This document shows positions 1 through 8,735 of a stretch of 37,862 nt of DNA, in pieces. The notes beneath the pieces are model-generated. The model was not told the DNA's origin and made no database searches. It worked only from the letters and a program-made list of their open reading frames with translations. A program made the translations under genes and the position numbers. This DNA comes from a virus. The first letter of the stretch is position 1. The number at the start of each line of letters is the position of its first letter. The stretch lies in IMG/VR virus record IMGVR_UViG_3300048835_000110, positions 1-37,862 of that record. One strand, written 5' to 3'.

Positions 1-8
1 GTTCTTGA

Positions 9-176
9 GCAGCGCGCGCACCCGAGGACCGGTTTCGGACTCGATTCCCCCGGGGAGGATCGTTCGGTGGGTAGGAGGAACCGGCCTCGGCACTCCCGGC
101 CCGGCCGGAACCGGAGCCGGCGAGCGACGGCCGAGCAGCGCGCCCGGGCCGAGCTCGACCGGGACGATCCGCCGGC
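9..176. repeat. left copy of terminal repeat
   Basis: These 168 bases recur at 37692-37862. The copies are identical except for three extra bases (GAC) at 37734-37736, which fall between 50 and 51 here. The repeat covers the end of the HNH gene and the start of the zinc-ribbon gene. Bases 1-8 do not match the other copy. The simplest explanation is assembly overlap of a circular or permuted phage genome; a true short terminal redundancy is the alternative. Confidence 0.9.
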
Positions 177-384
177 GCTCCCTCCTCGAGGTCGTCGCCG
201 GGAGCCTCCGCCGCCCGGTGGTCCGGTGGTCCGGTGCCCGAGCGGGAAGAGCGGGTTCGCCGAGGCCGAGGCGCGTCGCCGGCTCGAGCAGTACGCCGCG
301 GAGCACGGGAACCGACGAGCTCGGCCGGTGCGCGTCTACCCTTGCCCGAAGTGCGGAGCGTGGCACCTCACGAGTAGGGAGTAG
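67..384 (+). CDS. small zinc-ribbon protein upstream of terminase
   Basis: This 105-residue protein has a very basic, Arg/Pro-rich N-terminal half. Its C-terminal half carries CPSGK at about residues 57-61 and CPKCGAWHLT at about 93-102. This resembles small phage proteins with a two-part Cys cluster and a WHLT ending that lie between HNH and terminase genes. The start is GTG, 9 bases after GGAGG; in the right-hand copy it overlaps the end of the HNH gene by 8 bases (37753-37760). A role in DNA binding or packaging is inferred from position and charge only. The N-terminal disordered part is less certain than the C-terminal part. Confidence 0.7.
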   Translation: MGRRNRPRHSRPGRNRSRRATAEQRARAELDRDDPPALPPRGRRREPPPPGGPVVRCPSGKSGFAEAEARRRLEQYAAEHGNRRARPVRVYPCPKCGAWHLTSRE

Positions 385-389
385 AGACG

Positions 390-863
390 ATGGGCCGACG
401 TGGACCGGTGCCGATGCCGGACAACGTCCGGAGGATCCGAGGGACGAAGCCCCTCCGCGACGTCGAGACCGGCGAGAAGGTGAAGCGGCTCGTCCTTCCG
501 CCCGTCGCGCCGAAGCCTCCGGAGGGACTGTCGCGGAAGGCCTCGGCCGAGTGGCGACGGATCGTCCCCGAGCTCGAGCGCGCCGGAGTCCTCGCCGAGA
601 TCGACCGGGGAGCTCTGACCGCGTACGTCACGTCGTGGGCGCACATGCAGGAGGCCGAGGAGATCCTGAAGCGGGAGGGACTGATCCGGGAGACGAAGGA
701 CGGCGCGTCGCGTCACCCCGCGTGGATCGTCTACCGGGAGGCGAACCGGACGATGCTCGCAGCGGCCCGGGAGCTCTACCTCACGCCGACGAGCCGGCTC
801 CGGATCCCCGTCCCCCGAGGAGCAGCGGCCGACGATGGCAGCGGCGACGATCTGTTCGACTGA
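390..863 (+). CDS. terS: terminase small subunit, P27-like
   Basis: At 157 residues this is the usual size for P27-type small terminase subunits. It opens with GRRGPVPMPDNVRRIRG, typical of that family, followed by helical segments (SAEWRRIVPELERAGVL; RGALTAYVTSWA) and an R-Y-N-like C-terminal helix before an acidic tail (GSGDDLFD). The small subunit recognises the packaging site on phage DNA and controls the large-subunit motor. ATG at 390 follows the zinc-ribbon stop by 5 bases with a GGGAG-like ribosome site. Its last 29 bases overlap the start of the large subunit, indicating translational coupling. Confidence 0.9.
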   Translation: MGRRGPVPMPDNVRRIRGTKPLRDVETGEKVKRLVLPPVAPKPPEGLSRKASAEWRRIVPELERAGVLAEIDRGALTAYVTSWAHMQEAEEILKREGLIRETKDGASRHPAWIVYREANRTMLAAARELYLTPTSRLRIPVPRGAAADDGSGDDLFD

Positions 864-2637
864 GCGCGAGGTCTGGCAGGCGATCGGCGACCACCTCGTC
901 GAGCTCGTCGAGGCCGGCGACGTCCTCGCGTCGGGATGGCTCGAGGAGAACGAGCCGGCGATCGTGACTCCGGTCCCGCACGGTCGGGACGTGATCTACG
1001 ACCCGGCGCGAGTCGAGAAGGTCGTCCGGACCCTCGCGCAGTTCGAGCAGATCAAAGGCCGGTGGGCGGGACGTCCGCTCCGGCTCCTCGACTGGCAGTT
1101 CCTCTACGAGATCGCTCCCGTGTTCGGTCTCGTCCGGTGGCACGAGCTCCCGCCGGCCGAGAGGCGCGGCGACGAGCTCGGCGAGCACCGCCGGATCATC
1201 AGGACCGCGTGGTTCGAGAAGCCCCGGAAGAACGGGAAGAGCACCGAGTGTTCCGGTCTCGGCCTCGTCCTCGCGTTCGCCGACGACGAGCCGGGAGCGG
1301 AGGTCTACGCCGCGGCGCGGAACAAGGACCAAGCCCGGATCGTGTTCACGCCGGCTAAGACGATGGCGGAGCGATGCGGCCCGCTCCGCCGCAAGCTCGG
1401 CCCGCGGGGGATCCAGCGGAACCTCCTCGAGAACCCGTCGACCTCCTCGATCTTCCGGCCTCTCGCGTCGGACCTCGGAGGGAGCCTCCACGGTCTGAAC
1501 GTCCACGGAGGGATCGTCGACGAGGTCCACGTCCACAAGTCGCCCGACACGATCGACGCGATCGAGACCGGAACGGGGTCCCGGACCCAGCCCCTCGTCG
1601 TGTTCATCACGACGGCCGACGAGGGACTCACCGGCTCGATCTACGACACGAAGAGGAGCTACGTCGAGGCGCTCGCCGAAGGTCACGCCGAGGACGAGAC
1701 GTTCTACGGGGTCGTGTTCGCCGCGTCGGCCGAGGCGATCGAGCTCCGCCCGTTCGAGGACTCGACCCTCATCGCCGCGAACCCCGGGGTCGGCTGGACC
1801 GTCGAGCTCGACTACCTCCGCTCGAAGGCCCGGGAGGCGAAGAGCTCGCCGGCGCAGTTGAACCGGTACCTCCGGCTCCACCTCGGCAAGAGGACGAAGC
1901 AGTCGGTCGCGTGGTTCACGATGGCGCAGTGGGACACCTCGATGGGTCTCGCTCCGACGGCCGACGAGTGGCGGAAGGCCGTCGCCTACGCCGGTATCGA
2001 CCTCTCGGCGACGACCGACTTCACCGCCGCCGCGATCATCGCTCCGGATCCGCAGACCGACGGAGCCGGCTACATCGGCCGCGCGATGTTCTGGCTCCCC
2101 GAGCAGCGGGTCGACACCCTCGAGAAGCTGACCGGGGTCCCGCTCCGCCGGTGGGCCGACGAGGGATGGATCCACCTCACCGAGGGGAACGTGGTCGACT
2201 ACTCCCGGTTCCGCGAGGACCTATCCGCCGAGATCTCCCGGCTCGGTTGTACCGTCGCGGAGGTCGGCTACGACCCGTGGAACGCCGCGGAGACGGTTCA
2301 AGAGATGCAGACACAGCGACGCAACCCGTACACGATGGTCCCGATCCGGCAGGGGTACGCGTCCCTGTCCGGGCCCTCGAAGGAGCTCGAGCGGCTCGTC
2401 ATGGGATCGACGCCGGAGCTCCCGCTCCTCCGGTTCGGCTGGAACCCGGTCCTCCGATGGATGGCCGACTGTGTCGAGGTGATGCAGGACCCGAGCGGGA
2501 ACATCAAGCCGACGAAGCCCGACCGCCGGAAGAGCTCGAAGAGGATCGACGGGATCGCCGCCCTCGTGAACGCGATCGCTCGAGCGATGCTCCGAGCTCC
2601 GGCCAAGAAGCGACGCCGCGCCGGCGGGGTCGCATGA
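835..2637 (+). CDS. terL: terminase large subunit
   Basis: This 600-residue DNA-packaging motor has both expected domains. ATPase: Walker A-like PRKNGKS (130-136), Walker B GGIVDE (225-230) and a coupling motif TQPLVVFITTAD (251-262). RNase H-like nuclease: acidic residues at D389 (AGIDLSATTD), D480 (VGYDPWN) and D572 (RIDGIAALVNA). It hydrolyses ATP to drive DNA into the prohead and cuts the concatemer. The ATG at 835 lies within the end of terS; later starts are possible, but the N-terminal region from residue 10 reads as coding. It belongs to the Terminase_1 type common with P27-type small subunits and HK97-fold capsids. Confidence 0.95.
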   Translation: MAAATICSTEREVWQAIGDHLVELVEAGDVLASGWLEENEPAIVTPVPHGRDVIYDPARVEKVVRTLAQFEQIKGRWAGRPLRLLDWQFLYEIAPVFGLVRWHELPPAERRGDELGEHRRIIRTAWFEKPRKNGKSTECSGLGLVLAFADDEPGAEVYAAARNKDQARIVFTPAKTMAERCGPLRRKLGPRGIQRNLLENPSTSSIFRPLASDLGGSLHGLNVHGGIVDEVHVHKSPDTIDAIETGTGSRTQPLVVFITTADEGLTGSIYDTKRSYVEALAEGHAEDETFYGVVFAASAEAIELRPFEDSTLIAANPGVGWTVELDYLRSKAREAKSSPAQLNRYLRLHLGKRTKQSVAWFTMAQWDTSMGLAPTADEWRKAVAYAGIDLSATTDFTAAAIIAPDPQTDGAGYIGRAMFWLPEQRVDTLEKLTGVPLRRWADEGWIHLTEGNVVDYSRFREDLSAEISRLGCTVAEVGYDPWNAAETVQEMQTQRRNPYTMVPIRQGYASLSGPSKELERLVMGSTPELPLLRFGWNPVLRWMADCVEVMQDPSGNIKPTKPDRRKSSKRIDGIAALVNAIARAMLRAPAKKRRRAGGVA

Positions 2638-2647
2638 GGAGGACCCC

Positions 2648-4141
2648 GTGAACCTCGACGACCCGACCGACGTCCTCCGGACCATGTACGCCGAGATGGT
2701 TCGCCGCCGGCGAGTGATCGAGACCGCGACCGCGTACTACGACGGAGACCACCGTCTCGCGTTCGCGTCGGAGAAGTTCCTCGAAGCGTTCGGAGGTCTG
2801 TTCGGAGCGTTCGCCGACAACTGGTGCGCGCTCGTCGTCGACGCCGTCGAGGAGCGGCTGCAGGTGCAAGGGTTCCGCGTCGGGGAGGAGACCGAGGCCG
2901 ACGGCGCAGCGAAGAGGATCTGGGAGGAGAACGAGCTCGACCTCCAATCGGCGATGGGTCACACCGACGGCCTCATCCAGGGAGCGTTCTACGTCACGAC
3001 GTGGCAGCGCGGCGACGCCGGCTCCGACGACGAGACGACGCCGGAGATCACGGTCGAGAGCGCGACGAGCGCGATCGTCCTCGCACACCCGAAGATCCGC
3101 CGCCGGCGGCTCGCCGGCCTCCGAGTGTGGACCGACGAGGAGGGGTACGAGCACGCCGAGCTCTTCCGGCCGGACCGTGTGTACCTCTTCCGGAGTCGAG
3201 CGAAGAGGACCGGCGCGATCGTCGACCCGTTCCGCGTGCAGTGGATCGCCGAGACCCACGCCGACCTCGCCGCGAAGCTCGACGAGTCCTCGTCGATGCC
3301 GAACCCGCTCGGAGTGGTGCCGATGGTCGAGTTCCTCAACCGGCCCCGGCTCTCCCTCTCGAGGCGCGTCGGATGGGCCGCGCACTCCGAGCTCGGCGCA
3401 GTAATCCCGATCCAGGACGCAGCGAACAAGCTCCTCGCCGACATGCTCGTGGCCTCGGAGTTCGCCGCGTTCCCGCAGCGATGGGTCACCGGATGGGAGC
3501 CCGACACCGACGAGGAGACGGACGAGGTGATCGCTCCCGCGTTCCGGAGCGGAGCCGGCAAGACGTGGTGGACCGAGAACGCCGAAGCCAAGTTCGGAGC
3601 GTTTCCCGCCGTCACGATCGACCAGTACGTGAGCGCGATCGAGCTCCTCGTGCAGCACATCGCGAGCGTGTCGAGCACCCCGCCGCACTACCTCCGAGCC
3701 TCCGCCGACCGGCTCTCCGGCGAGTCCCTCAAGAGCGCGGAGACCGGTCTCGTCGCGAAGGTCCGGCGCAAGCAGCGACACTTCGGCGCAGGCTGGGAAG
3801 AGGTGATGCGGCTCGCCGGCAAGGTCGCCGAGATCCAGGAGCTCGCCGGCGCGCAGCAGATGGAGACGATCTGGAGAGACCCCGAGACCCGCACGGAGTC
3901 CGAGCACGTCGACGCCGTCTCGAAGAAGAAGGACCTCGACGTCCCGGCCGAGCAGCTATGGGAGGAGCTCGGCTACAGCCCCGAGCAGATCGCCCGGTTC
4001 CCCGCGATGCGCGCCCGGAGCTCGATCACCGGCGCGGCGGCTCTCGCCGAGCTCCGCAACCCGCAGACCCCGCGCCCGCCGGCCGTCCTCCCGCCGACTC
4101 CGCCGACGCCGGCTCCGGCCCCGAACCCGGCCGAGGTGTAG
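2648..4141 (+). CDS. portal protein, SPP1 gp6-like
   Basis: This 497-residue protein has the size and organisation of Gp6-type portals: an N-terminal YYDGDHRLAFAS segment, then ADNWCALVVDAVEERL, an aspartate/glutamate-rich wing region and long C-terminal helices (SLKSAETGLVAKVRRKQRH). The portal forms the dodecameric ring at one capsid vertex through which DNA enters and to which the tail attaches. The GTG start at 2648 follows AGGAGGA by 5-6 bases. The C-terminus ends in a Pro/Ala-rich tail. The MuF-like gene follows after 3 bases, the standard order. Confidence 0.92.
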   Translation: MNLDDPTDVLRTMYAEMVRRRRVIETATAYYDGDHRLAFASEKFLEAFGGLFGAFADNWCALVVDAVEERLQVQGFRVGEETEADGAAKRIWEENELDLQSAMGHTDGLIQGAFYVTTWQRGDAGSDDETTPEITVESATSAIVLAHPKIRRRRLAGLRVWTDEEGYEHAELFRPDRVYLFRSRAKRTGAIVDPFRVQWIAETHADLAAKLDESSSMPNPLGVVPMVEFLNRPRLSLSRRVGWAAHSELGAVIPIQDAANKLLADMLVASEFAAFPQRWVTGWEPDTDEETDEVIAPAFRSGAGKTWWTENAEAKFGAFPAVTIDQYVSAIELLVQHIASVSSTPPHYLRASADRLSGESLKSAETGLVAKVRRKQRHFGAGWEEVMRLAGKVAEIQELAGAQQMETIWRDPETRTESEHVDAVSKKKDLDVPAEQLWEELGYSPEQIARFPAMRARSSITGAAALAELRNPQTPRPPAVLPPTPPTPAPAPNPAEV

Positions 4142-4144
4142 GCC

Positions 4145-6238
4145 GTGGCGGAGGTCGACGACCTCGCCCGGATCCAGCAGGCCCACCACGCGAGCCTCCT
4201 CGCGATCCGAGAGACCTCCGCCGGCCTCGTCGAGGACGCGTGGGACGCGTACGCCGGCCTCGACGACGTCTCGGCGCGCCGCTTCACCGATGCCGCGGCG
4301 AGAATCTCGACCGCGGCGCAGCAGCAGACCGCCGCCCTCGCCGCCGGCTACCTCGAGGCGAACGACGCCGTCCTCGGCCGAGCCTCCTCGATCGTCCCGA
4401 CCCTCCCGCCGATCCGGAACGGGGCCCCGACCGAGGCCGTCTACAACCGCTCGATCGTCGAGGCGCGCCGGATCGTCGGGAACGGAGGGAACGTCGACCA
4501 GGCCCTCGCCGCCGGCCGAGCTCGTGCCACCTCGACCGCCCGGACCGACGTCATCCTCGCGAACCGAGGCGCGGTCTCCGCCGCGAAGGCCGGCCGGCCG
4601 TGGGTCGTCGGCTACCGGCGCGTCCTCACCGGGAAGAGTTGCGCGCTCTGCGCGACGGCCTCGACGCAGCGGTACAACATCGCGGACCTACAGCCGATCC
4701 ACGCGTCGTGTGACTGTGACGTCGCCGAGATCTACGGGAACGCCGACCCCGGCCAAGTCATCAACCGGGAGCTCCTCGAGGACCTCAAGGCGACCGCCGC
4801 CGACGGAGGCCGGCCCGACTACTGGCGCGGCCCCTACCTCGTCGACGAGCGCGGCCGGATCACCGTCGCCCGAACCGACTACCTCCGCGGCCCCGACGGG
4901 AAGAGGCTCCTGACCGAGGCCGGGAACCCCGTCCGCGTGAAGGTCCCGGGGGATCCGGTGCGCGCCACCGTTCGCCGGCACGGGGAGCTCGGCGAGGTCC
5001 TCACCGACTCCCGGCACGCGTTCACCGCAGCCGACGAGATCGCCGACCTCGAGCTCCCCTCGATCACCGGCCGGCCGACGGCCGTCGCCGACGAGCTCGA
5101 CGACGTCGCCGAGGCCGTGGCGCGCACGAGCTCGACCGTCGACGACCTCGCCCGCACGCCGGCCAACATCGCCGAGGAGGCCCTCGACGAGGCCCCGAAG
5201 CACCGGCTCAAGCCGACCGACCCCCGCTCGAATAGCGTCCAGCGCGAGGCGCTCCGCCGGAACGTCTCCCCCGAGCGCGTCGCCGCCGAACGCGACGCCG
5301 CGAAGCTCGCCCGAGCTCAGGAGCAGCGCGCCCTCCGACAGGAGCGGAAGGCGTGGACCCGGGACTCTCCGGAGGTGATCGAGGTCGCCGCCCGGAACGG
5401 AGTCGACCCCGACGACGTGATCGCCGCGCTCGAGCGGATCCCCGCCGTCCGGAAAGAGATCGCCGAGGCCGCGGCGAGAACGCAGGCCGAAGCGTTCGAC
5501 ACCCTCTACAGCTACAACGACGCGTGGAAGATCCAGCGACCCCCACCGCGAGGTGCCACCTACGCCGACGGGAACCCGATCCCTCGCGCCGGCTGGGACT
5601 TCCTCGAGCAGTTGGACGCGAGGGAACGCGCCCGGCTCTCGCGACAGTGGTACGACGACTCCCCGACCTACGCTCCCGACCTCCTCCAGCAGACCATCGC
5701 GAGCGCGAACCCCGGGGTCGCCGGCTCCGTCGACGAGGCCGTCGCACACTGGCTCGAGATCACCCGCAGGTACGAAGCGGCCGGCGCGCTCCGTCGAGGA
5801 AAGCTCCCGAGCGAACGCGCCTACTCCGGAGCGATCGACCCCGACAACCTCGTCGCCGACGTCCGGTACTCCGTCCGCGCCGTCCTCGGCTCCGACGACC
5901 TCAACGCGGCCGGCCACATCGCCGGCCGTGACGCCGAGGACCTCGCGCAGGACGCCTACCAGTACCTCGGCCGAGCCTCGACGAACCCGCAGCACGGCCC
6001 GAGCCCGTACCGCATGAGCTACCAGTCGTGGGAGGAGGAGGTCCGGACCCTCGAGTACGGACTCCGGGAGTACCCCTCCGAGATGCCCGCGAACGCGTGG
6101 GCCCGGTACCGGGAGCTCGTCCCCGAGTTCATCGACGAGCCCGGCCTCGAGTTCGAGGACCTCTACACTCGAATCGTGACGACCGCACGACAGGCCGGCG
6201 AGGAGGTCCCGGACTATGCCCGGATCCCGTGGCAGTAA
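4145..6238 (+). CDS. MuF-like minor capsid protein with long C-terminal extension
   Basis: Residues 1-200 match the MuF/SPP1 gp7 type of minor head protein: helical N-terminus, a TARTDVILANRGA segment, then a Cys/His cluster C166-x2-C169, H186, C189 and C191 (HASCDCD). These proteins bind the portal and are carried into the prohead. The total length of 697 residues is roughly twice a plain MuF protein. Residues from about 350 to 697 contain a charged helical stretch and a compact region (LYSYNDAWKIQRPPPRG; GWDFLEQLDARERARLSRQ; LAQDAYQYLGRAS) that I do not recognise. MuF extensions in other phages can carry effector or enzyme domains, so this part may be a cargo domain. GTG start; no clear ribosome site, so coupling to the portal gene is likely. 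Confidence 0.8.
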   Translation: MAEVDDLARIQQAHHASLLAIRETSAGLVEDAWDAYAGLDDVSARRFTDAAARISTAAQQQTAALAAGYLEANDAVLGRASSIVPTLPPIRNGAPTEAVYNRSIVEARRIVGNGGNVDQALAAGRARATSTARTDVILANRGAVSAAKAGRPWVVGYRRVLTGKSCALCATASTQRYNIADLQPIHASCDCDVAEIYGNADPGQVINRELLEDLKATAADGGRPDYWRGPYLVDERGRITVARTDYLRGPDGKRLLTEAGNPVRVKVPGDPVRATVRRHGELGEVLTDSRHAFTAADEIADLELPSITGRPTAVADELDDVAEAVARTSSTVDDLARTPANIAEEALDEAPKHRLKPTDPRSNSVQREALRRNVSPERVAAERDAAKLARAQEQRALRQERKAWTRDSPEVIEVAARNGVDPDDVIAALERIPAVRKEIAEAAARTQAEAFDTLYSYNDAWKIQRPPPRGATYADGNPIPRAGWDFLEQLDARERARLSRQWYDDSPTYAPDLLQQTIASANPGVAGSVDEAVAHWLEITRRYEAAGALRRGKLPSERAYSGAIDPDNLVADVRYSVRAVLGSDDLNAAGHIAGRDAEDLAQDAYQYLGRASTNPQHGPSPYRMSYQSWEEEVRTLEYGLREYPSEMPANAWARYRELVPEFIDEPGLEFEDLYTRIVTTARQAGEEVPDYARIPWQ

Positions 6239-6410
6239 CCCGAACGGAGCGCAACCGGCGAACCTCGCCGACTGGCAGGCCCGCCGGCTCGAGGCCGTCC
6301 GAGGTCGGCCGGCGCGCGCCGTGAGCTACGACGACGAGCTCCCGATCGACCTCCTCGCCGATCCCGAGGAGACCCGCCGGATCCTCGACCGGCTCCGCTC
6401 CTCCGAGTAG
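6216..6410 (+). CDS. small protein of unknown function between MuF and scaffold
   Basis: The predicted product is 64 residues (MPGSRGSNPNGAQ start, DLLADPEETRRILDRL helix near the end). It overlaps the end of the MuF gene by 23 bases in another frame. Third positions are strongly G/C after the overlap, consistent with coding. The C-terminal half looks helical and acidic. I do not recognise a family. Its place in the head gene order suggests a virion or assembly role, but that is position only. Confidence 0.55.
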   Translation: MPGSRGSNPNGAQPANLADWQARRLEAVRGRPARAVSYDDELPIDLLADPEETRRILDRLRSSE

Positions 6411-6438
6411 ATACCCGCGCACGAGCTCGGCCCGCGCG

Positions 6439-6444
6439 TATCCT
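6439..6444 (+). promoter_or_regulatory. possible -10 element upstream of scaffold/capsid
   Basis: TATCCT lies in an 87-base gap before the scaffold gene and fits the TANNNT -10 pattern. The region 17 bases upstream (CGCGCA) is a poor -35. It would let scaffold and capsid genes be made at high level independently of the terminase transcript. Weak, single-element evidence. Confidence 0.25.
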
Positions 6445-6497
6445 CTGCCACGAGGGAGCCGACAGGGAGCCCACGAGAAGCGGAGGACGAAGCCGAC

Positions 6498-7058
6498 ATG
6501 GCGACGGACACCACGACCAGCGAAGAGACCGAGACCGAAGAGACCGAGACCGGCGGAACCGACAAGGGATCCGGCGGATCGAGCTCGAAGGAAACCACCT
6601 CCGGCGACGACGACCTCGACGCCGAGAAGTGGAAGGCCCTCGCCCGGAAGCACGAGAAGCAGTCAGGGAAGCTCCAGGCCGAGCTCGACAGGATCAAGGC
6701 CGAGAGCATGACCGAGACGGAGAAGGCGATCGAGAAGGCGAAGGCCGAAGGCCGCGAGGAAGCTCGCGCCGAGGCGCTCGCCGAGATGATCGGCCTCGCC
6801 GTCGAGACCGCCGCCGGCGAGAAGCTCGCCGACCCGTCGTTCGCTCGACTCCTCACCGAGGAGGACCGCGAAGGGTTCGTGACGAAGGACGGGAAGGTCG
6901 ACCGGAAGGCGATCGCCGCGGCTCTCGACGATCTGGTCAAGCGACACCCGAACCTCGCGAAGAGCGGGAAGGCGGGATCGCTCCCCGGTGGCGGCAAGAA
7001 GCCCGCGACCGGGTTCAGCATGAACGACGAGATCCGTCGGCTCGCCGGCCGTCGGTAG
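6498..7058 (+). CDS. capsid scaffolding protein
   Basis: This 186-residue protein lies directly before the capsid gene and has scaffold features. It has an acidic, Thr/Glu/Gly-rich disordered N-terminus (ETETEETETGGTDKG), a long charged coiled coil from about residue 40 to 100 (KWKALARKHEKQSGKLQAEL; EKAIEKAKAEGREEARAEAL), and a basic C-terminal end (MNDEIRRLAGRR) of the kind that contacts the capsid inner face. It should guide assembly of capsid subunits into a prohead and leave before DNA entry. There is no separate maturation protease gene nearby. The ATG follows GGAGGA by about 9 bases. Confidence 0.82.
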   Translation: MATDTTTSEETETEETETGGTDKGSGGSSSKETTSGDDDLDAEKWKALARKHEKQSGKLQAELDRIKAESMTETEKAIEKAKAEGREEARAEALAEMIGLAVETAAGEKLADPSFARLLTEEDREGFVTKDGKVDRKAIAAALDDLVKRHPNLAKSGKAGSLPGGGKKPATGFSMNDEIRRLAGRR

Positions 7059-7085
7059 TCCCAACCCTCCGAGGAGGCCCCCGAA

Positions 7086-8054
7086 ATGCCCACCTACTCC
7101 GACATCGTGGACCGCGGCGACGCGACTCCCCTCATCCCCGAGGACGCAGCCCGAGAGATCCTCGGCTCGGCCTCCGAGCAGAGCTCGGTCCTCCAGTTGG
7201 CCCGCCGGCTCCCGGACATGGCCCGCAACCAGCGCCGGCTCCCCGTGTGGAGCTCGCTCCCGCACGCCTACTTCGTCGACGGGGATACCGGGCTGAAGCA
7301 GACGACCGACGCCCGGTGGAAGAACGTCTACGTCAACGCCGAGGAGCTCGCGGTGATCGTCGTCATCCCGGACAACGTCCTGGACGACGCCGACTACGAC
7401 CTGTGGGCCGAGATGCGGCCCGGGATCGTCGAGGCGTTCGGCCTCGCCGTCGACCAGGCGATCCTCTACGGGATCAACGCGCCGGCCCTCTGGCCCGAAG
7501 GCGTGGTCGAGGTCGCCGAGCAGGCCGGCCACGTCCTCGAGCTCGGCACGAACGGAGACCTCTACGACGACATCCTCGGCGAGGGAGGGACCCTCTCGTT
7601 CGTCGAGGAGGACGGCTACATGGTCTCCGGCCACATTGCGTCGCTCACGATGCGCGCCAAGATGCGCGGCCTCCGGGACCAGGACGGCCAGCCCGTGTTC
7701 CGCGCCGGCAAGCAGGCGACGGAGGGAGGTCGCTCGACCTACGAGCTCGACGGGGAGCCGGTGCAGTTCCCGAAGAACGGCGCGATCGACCCCGCTCGCT
7801 CGCTCCTGATCTCCGGCGACTGGTCGCAGTTGGTCTACGCGATCCGGAAGGACATCACGTACAGCGTTCACACCGACGGAGTCCTCACCGACTCCGAGGG
7901 GAACGTCCTGCTCAACCTCATGCAGCAGGACGCGACGGCGCTCCGGTGCGTGTTCCGGCTCGGCTGGGCCCTGCCGAACCCCGTCAACCGCGTGAACGAG
8001 GACGAGGACACGCGCTACCCGTTCGCCGTCCTCGAGCCGGCCAACGCGTCCTGA
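7086..8054 (+). CDS. major capsid protein, HK97 fold
   Basis: This 322-residue product has the layout of HK97-fold capsid proteins without a long delta domain. A short N-arm is followed by LARRLPDMARNQRRLPVWSS, an E-loop-like region with KQTTDARWKNVYVNAEELAV, a spine helix (RPGIVEAFGLAVDQAILYG), and an A-domain ending in LRCVFRLGWALPNPVNRV. It forms the icosahedral shell. The start ATG is preceded by GGAGG about 9 bases upstream. It follows the scaffold gene and is followed, after only 3 bases, by the first of five glycosyltransferases, which makes this protein a candidate acceptor for sugar. Confidence 0.92.
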   Translation: MPTYSDIVDRGDATPLIPEDAAREILGSASEQSSVLQLARRLPDMARNQRRLPVWSSLPHAYFVDGDTGLKQTTDARWKNVYVNAEELAVIVVIPDNVLDDADYDLWAEMRPGIVEAFGLAVDQAILYGINAPALWPEGVVEVAEQAGHVLELGTNGDLYDDILGEGGTLSFVEEDGYMVSGHIASLTMRAKMRGLRDQDGQPVFRAGKQATEGGRSTYELDGEPVQFPKNGAIDPARSLLISGDWSQLVYAIRKDITYSVHTDGVLTDSEGNVLLNLMQQDATALRCVFRLGWALPNPVNRVNEDEDTRYPFAVLEPANAS

Positions 8055-8057
8055 GCG

Positions 8058-8735
8058 ATGACGAGCGGGTCGACCGTTCTCCTCGTCCCGGTTCTCCGCC
8101 GGCCGAGGAACGTCGACCCGCTCGTTCGCTCCGTCAGAGAGAACACCCCGGAGCCCCACCGGCTCCTCTTCCTCGTCACCGCCGGCGACTCCGAGGAGAT
8201 CGCCGCGATCGAGGAGGCCGGCGCGGAGTACCTCGAGACCCCGCCGGCCCCTCGAGGTGACTACGCCCGCAAGATCAACGCCGGGTACCGCGCCACCTCG
8301 GAGCCCTTCCTCTTCCTCGGAGCCGACGACCTCCGGTTCCATCCCGGATGGCTCTCCGCCGCCCTCGCCCTCTTCGAGGATCCGGCGATCGGAGTCGTCG
8401 GAACGCAGGACCTCGCGCCGACCGAGCGCGCCCGGACCGGCCAGCACGCGACGCACTCCGTCGTCCGGCGGAGCTACGTCGACGAGCTCGGCACGATCGA
8501 CCGCCGCGGCGAGGTCCTCCACCCCGGCTACTGGCACGAGTACGTCGACGACGAGCTCGTCGCCACGGCCCGAGCTCGTGGAGCGTTCGCGTTCGCGTTC
8601 GACTCCGTCGTCGAGCACCTTCACCCCTCGTGGGGGAAGGCCCCGACCGACGAGCTCTACGCGCAGCAGCGCCGGCGCATGAGTCACGGCCGCGCCCTCT
8701 TCGCTCGCCGGCGGAGGCTATGGACGTCGCGGTGA
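8058..8735 (+). CDS. glycosyltransferase 1 of head cassette, GT-A type
   Basis: The predicted protein has 225 residues with a GT-A/GT2-like core. VLLVPVLRRPRNVDPLVRSV forms the first beta-alpha unit that binds the nucleotide. RGDYARKINAGYRATSEPF is followed by FLGADDLRF with the metal-binding acidic triplet at 89-91. VVRRSYVDELG and a late HPGYWHEYVDDEL complete the acceptor side. It would transfer a sugar from a nucleotide-sugar donor; donor and acceptor cannot be read from sequence. It begins 3 bases after the capsid stop codon, with no obvious ribosome site of its own, and its end overlaps the next gene by 16 bases. Confidence 0.85.
   Translation: MTSGSTVLLVPVLRRPRNVDPLVRSVRENTPEPHRLLFLVTAGDSEEIAAIEEAGAEYLETPPAPRGDYARKINAGYRATSEPFLFLGADDLRFHPGWLSAALALFEDPAIGVVGTQDLAPTERARTGQHATHSVVRRSYVDELGTIDRRGEVLHPGYWHEYVDDELVATARARGAFAFAFDSVVEHLHPSWGKAPTDELYAQQRRRMSHGRALFARRRRLWTSR

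Noticed and set aside
1-176. Genuine long terminal repeat of a linear genome
   Set aside because: The copies differ by one codon and the first eight bases do not match. Assembly overlap of a circular map explains this more simply, although fixed ends cannot be excluded.
781-2175. Other long antisense and shifted frames, as over the terminase genes
   Set aside because: Same cause: high GC removes stop codons in other frames; products are low-complexity Arg/Pro-rich and overlap certain genes completely.
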